From Podila epigama (lineage: Eukaryota > Mortierellomycota > Mortierellomycetes > Mortierellales > Mortierellaceae), in NCBI GenBank assembly GCA_015679605.1, contig JAAAVE010000177.1, forward strand, positions 9,727 to 28,014: a DNA stretch of 18,288 bases, read 5' to 3'. The notes under the pieces were generated by a model, which did no database searches, was not told the DNA's origin, and saw only the letters and a program-made list of their open reading frames with translations. Both the position numbers and the translations under genes were made by a program. This document shows, piece after piece, positions 14,701 through 18,288 of the stretch; positions within the stretch are counted from its first letter, which is position 1; each line of letters opens with the position of its first letter.

Positions 14701-15322
14701 TTCAATCAAGGCTGTCCAACGCTGACTGACAAAGGGCCACAAACTCCATCAGCATAAAAGCAAGGTAGCAAGAATGGCATACCATAGTGACAGAGCAGGC
14801 AGAGTGATTTATAATGCGACAACAACAAGCACCCGCTAGGGAATTTGTTGAGATGCCATAAATTCAACAACAAACCGTGGAGGGCTTCTAGCATAACGAA
14901 GACCCGCCAGAGTGTTCGACTCTCGAAGGAATTATAATGTATTGAACATGTACAATTGACTCCTCAGTCAAACGCTGTTGTTGAAGATCATTTACCCTCA
15001 CGCATCAAGCAGTGACGAGAAAGGCATGGTGGTCAACCTCGCACCCAAAAAGCGACCAAGAAAGAAAGAGGTGGGGAATATAAATTGGTTGACATGTTAA
15101 TGTGTAGAGCAGATGATGGCGTGATGGAGAAAGATTTTTGAAAAGAGCTGGATGGCTCGCAAGTGTTGATTGAACACAAAGTATCACGTGCTTCGTGGAG
15201 GAGGCCACCTGGTCCGTGTCATTTGAGTATCACGGCGTTCTAATCTTCTATGATATTTGGCTGAAGTGTATATTTTTTTGTGGGGAAAATAAGAGGTGTC
15301 CCACTCCTTTCCGCTGTTTCTT
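14701..15322. other. Gene-free interval with a weakly similar relic fragment
   Basis: At 14884-14901 (minus strand reading MLEALHGLL) there is an 18-bp stretch matching 14142-14159 (minus strand MLEAFEKQH) at 15 positions, suggesting another fragment of the copy A family. The remainder has short, broken frames on both strands. A CACGTG hexamer is present at about 15185. No intact gene. Confidence 0.35.
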
Positions 15323-17311
15323 TTAGGATTTGGGAGCTCGCTGTGCCTCATGCGATCCATGCTTCATTTCCAATTCGATCGTAGCCCGTTTTAGTGAGGT
15401 TTCCCGAACTGTTTTCACCGTTCCATTGAAGTCTGGACAATAATCACTGGCGAAATTATCCCTGAAAGTAATCACACCATGTTAGTTACAACCATAGGTG
15501 TTAGCCTGGACACCTTCAATAAACTCCTGGTAGTTATGATTGTGTTCGAGTGCGTAGTCCATGTTAGTGTACGCGTAGGCGTGACGAATGCTTTTTGATT
15601 GTCATGTGGAGAAAGGCCATTTGAGGAAGTGGTTTGACTCTTGCGTCAAATCGTGAATCTTGGGAGTAATTGATAATTGACATTTGATATGAGTCTTTAT
15701 TTTATTTTCTTTCTGTTTGTTTGTCGAGCCACAATCAGTTCCGTTGTGTCCTTGAATGTACACGAACCAAAGTCTGTCAGGCTTAGCTTCACCCGATCCT
15801 TATTTCTTGTCATTTCTAAAATTGTGAAGTTGAAGAGATCACGGAGCATCCTTTTCAACTTTGTTTTGTCATCTTGGTCTTTTGATGCTGTAGTCCGATG
15901 CAGCTTGCTGCTTTCTGACAGCAAGATCTGATGTCCTTCAGACTCTGCGGCGCCATCCGCAAATTTTCCACGCCCCGAGGCATCGATGTCGCAAGTCTTC
16001 CGCTATGAGACTGCCGACACATAAACCTCGCTTCACAAATACGGAATATTGTGAATAGATAATGCCCCTCGAAGCAACTCTACCACATAGTTACGGAAAT
16101 ACTGACGCTCATTCATGTCTTGGCTTAGGGATTCTGTGAACATGAAGGCGGTGCGTATAGATACACAAAAGCGTCTTTTAGAACTGCAACTTTGTTATGC
16201 TTCAAAATTTCATGGCAGTGAAAACTGTAAAAGTTGTTTATGAGACTTACATTGGTTGGAATGCTGTGAGGATATATCGATGCAATGCAGGCACGGGGTT
16301 TTGAACCTGCATGAGGTCATCTATCTTTCAGCGGCGTTCTGTCACCGTATTCTTGTGACAAGGATCGGTCTAGGAAGCTTGAGCTCATGCCTGACAAGCA
16401 GAGGCAATATTAGTCATCTGAGGGTAAGTCTGAAGCACAAGATCATTTATCGTTAGTAAGAGTAAAATATGAACAAACCTACTGCTCCCAGGACTTTATT
16501 GTTGCCTAGTGGCGCTAGCAGTGATTCAAAGTTGTCAGCGTCCACCATCAAATATACACACACAGACAAAAGAGTCAGAGTGAATGAAAATTGGTTTGTG
16601 TCATCAGAGACTTACTGGAATAAAACTGTCAAGTTCCACACTCGACTTTGGGAATAGAAAGCAGGTAGACGTACTTCAAAAACGCCTACCTACTTGCCAA
16701 TGGATTGGGTATGTTGCTTGGTTGAGAAGTGTTTACAAGAAAAAAATGTGCGGAAGAGAGATGCTAAAAAAACAAAGGGCAAAAAACAAGGCTCAATCAT
16801 ATATCTCATTGATGAAGATAATATCACTGTGTGGATAGTGATGACAATAGTAGTTGCCAAGTTAAATATGGACATTTGCACGCGTCCGTCCGTGAATGAC
16901 ACCAACAATCTCGTAACTACTAATTTGGGACTTGGTCACCTTCCAGCCGGGAGACAATACCATTCTTTGCCTAGTCATGCACCCTTTCTTCCTCGGCGAC
17001 CTGACCCCTCGCGTTGCTAGGTCGATGCTCAACATGTACATGGCATGCTATCGCACTTGATGTTGATTTCATACCTTGGAAAAATTGAAGGGCAATTGAC
17101 TCTTCAGAGCAGGAACATCCACATTCGAAATTACGCGCCAGAAGTAAAAGGAAGGCACCGTAGCACACAGAGAAGTAGTCTCTGACTCAAAACACCAATA
17201 CCACCTCTCACCTTTCAAGGATGAACAGAGAGCAACTTCTCGCACCTTCCTGGCCCGAAACTCATGATCTTTTACACGAAGCCCACGATAGTTGTAGATC
17301 AGGGTAGCCAT
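15323..17311 (-). pseudogene. Decayed multi-exon gene (copy B), disabled by in-frame stops
   Basis: Several minus-strand segments look coding. From 5' to 3': 17311-17069 (start MATLIYNYRGLRVKDHEFRA, ending NFSK at a GTATGA donor); about 16685-16618 (FEVRLPAFYSQSRVWNLTVL, then GTAAGT); 16551-16481 (LMVDADNFESLLAPLGNNK); 16133-15697 (ESLSQDMNERQYFRNYVVEL, later KLKRMLRDLFNFTILEMTRN and TDFGSCTFKDTTELIVARQT); 15460-15323 (DNFASDYCPDFNGTVKTVRE, ending at a TAA). The longest segment is open on both sides of two stops in the same frame, TGA at 16035-16033 and TAG at 16005-16003, so it is most simply a pseudogene. Whether the 17311 start belongs to the same gene is inference. Function unknown; it recalls expanded Mucoromycota families, a weak resemblance. 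Confidence 0.45.
16515..16551. repeat. Dispersed repeat block, copy B (pairs with 14521-14557)
   Basis: Matches the copy A block at 34 of 37 positions. Here the minus-strand frame stays open through it (MVDADNFESLLAPLG), while copy A has a TAA shortly after. Confidence 0.85.
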
Positions 17312-17729
17312 AACCCTTAAGGCTTAATGAAATACAATTTCATGACTTCAAACCAAATTCTCCAAAGACTTGTACCCTCCATTGCGCTTTTGCATCAACC
17401 CCTCATCCTCCTTTGACCATCAACACCCTCGCGTCACGACTAACTTTGACGTGTCCCAAGGCAGCAAAGCAGCTTATCGTTCCTTTATAAAGCCATTTGA
17501 CCAGTATCCTCTTCTTGAAGACACAAAGCACATTCAGCCCATCATCACCCCTTGTGCCCAGCGAGCATTTTCACAATGGTATATTGCGAAACTTTTTTTC
17601 ATTCCATCTCGGCACAGTCTCGCGTCATGAATACATGTCACCATCTTTTGTCCTTTCAATGCACCAGCTACGTCAATCTTTTTCTCACATTCATTCTCTA
17701 TTCTGGCGTGTCACTACTCACTCTAGGTC
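17312..17729 (+). promoter_or_regulatory. SEC27 upstream region
   Basis: A 418-bp interval between the putative 5' end of the decayed minus-strand gene and the SEC27 start. The plus strand is C/T-rich (17370-17460 and 17630-17725), as is usual in fungal promoters. A TATAAA hexamer lies at 17486-17491, about 240 bp before the ATG. An 86-codon open frame here (17370-17630) shows no recognisable domain and is probably leader or promoter sequence. Confidence 0.4.
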
Positions 17730-18288
17730 ATGAAATTGGAAATTAAGGTATGCTCAAACTCACTTCCTTTCCATTCACGTCATGCTCCAACGCTTTCAAC
17801 ATGATAAAGTCCTGTTTTGACAGAAAAGCTGCAAGGGTGTGCCCTGAGGCAAACCAAAAAACCAGTTTTTCAAAGGCGACATGCGTAACAAATAGTTCAT
17901 TTCTTTCGTTTTTTTGCCATTCACCTCGGTTAGAAAAAACTGCTGGCTCGCTCTGAGCGTGTAAAGTCGATGGACTTTCATCCTACGGAGCCATGGATCC
18001 TGGCCAGTTTATACGATGGTCATGCCTATATCTGGAACTATGAGACACAGGTAACGGAAGCTGTGTGTCAATGTTAACGTGAACGATCGCTTTCTTGTCG
18101 TTTTTATTTATTGCTCGAGCCAAGTTAGCAACAGTGTTGAAAAAAAAAATAAGCTTGAATGCTCTCCAACTCACTCCTTTCCCCCAACTGACGTGGCACA
18201 CGAATTTTAGGCCCTCGTCAAAACGTTTGAAGTCACAGATCAGCCAGGTATTTTTTTTTTTTTTTTTTTTTTTGTAAAAAAAAAAAAA
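17730..18288 (+). CDS. SEC27: COPI coatomer beta-prime subunit (SEC27/COPB2), N-terminal part
   Basis: Exons 17730-17747 (MKLEIK), 17934-18050 and 18211-18247 join in phase to 57 residues. The exon 2 block [20 protein letters not shown] continues [19 protein letters not shown], then exon 3 gives [12 protein letters not shown]. This is the conserved first WD40 blade of beta-prime COP; the fungal/animal pattern is LDIKRKLxARSxRVKSVDLHPTEPW. The protein is a subunit of the COPI coat that returns cargo from Golgi to ER, and its WD40 propellers bind dilysine cargo tails. Introns are 17748-17933 and 18051-18210; a third opens at 18248 (GTATTT) and runs off the window. The short first exon of six codons is set by the MKLEIK match and phase. 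Confidence 0.93.
18251..18288. repeat. Homopolymer T(23) followed by A(13) at the window end
   Basis: Twenty-three T, then GT, then thirteen A to the last base. It lies in the third SEC27 intron. Such a terminal homopolymer may mark a contig edge or assembly limit rather than true sequence. Confidence 0.85.

Noticed and set aside
15000-15060. Plus-strand stretch with an NLS-like PKKRPRKKE
   Set aside because: Short, with no start, no linked exon and stops soon after. A basic run alone is not evidence for a gene.
16280-16310. T-arm-like sequence (GGTTTTGAACC) suggesting a tRNA
   Set aside because: No acceptor stem, anticodon arm or A-box at the right distance on either strand.
16694-17020. 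Plus-strand 108-codon frame
   Set aside because: A-rich, no domain, no splice partner, and antisense to the relic gene segments.

Overview
The window looks like nuclear DNA of a filamentous fungus, most likely an early-diverging (Mucoromycota / Mortierella-like) lineage; that placement is inference. The genes are broken by many short introns (about 90-190 bp, GT...AG, with CTAAC/CTGAC-like branch sites). One of them encodes Atg17, a fungal-type autophagy scaffold. Intergenic strands are pyrimidine-rich, and there is no operon or Shine-Dalgarno logic. I rebuilt the exons by eye from splice signals and phase continuity, and every long gene closes without a frame break.

Layout, left to right: (1) minus strand, the 5' part of a gene resembling the Galpha chaperone/GEF RIC8 (synembryn), running off the left edge; (2) minus strand, a complete ALY/REF (THO4)-like mRNA export adaptor of about 409 aa; (3) an 894-bp divergent spacer with CA/TG repeats; (4) plus strand, a 512-aa protein with a PWWP domain followed by a Tudor-like module; (5) plus strand, ATG17 (443 aa, 9 exons); (6) plus strand, cohesin subunit SMC3 (1194 aa, 17 exons); (7) about 4 kb without an intact gene, holding minus-strand remains of at least one decayed multi-exon gene and related fragments; (8) plus strand, the first three exons of the COPI beta-prime subunit (SEC27/COPB2), running off the right edge inside a homopolymer-rich intron.

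The intact genes are housekeeping functions: G-protein maturation, mRNA export, chromatin reading, autophagy initiation, sister-chromatid cohesion and Golgi-ER coat. The three plus-strand genes PWWP-ATG17-SMC3 are packed with gaps of only 132 and 142 bp.

I found no CRISPR array, intact transposon, rRNA or convincing tRNA. The most unusual parts are the decayed repeat family between SMC3 and SEC27, the PWWP-Tudor protein with an unrecognised C-terminal domain, and the unusually long ALY/REF-like protein. I do not see a convincing novel defence or mobile system.
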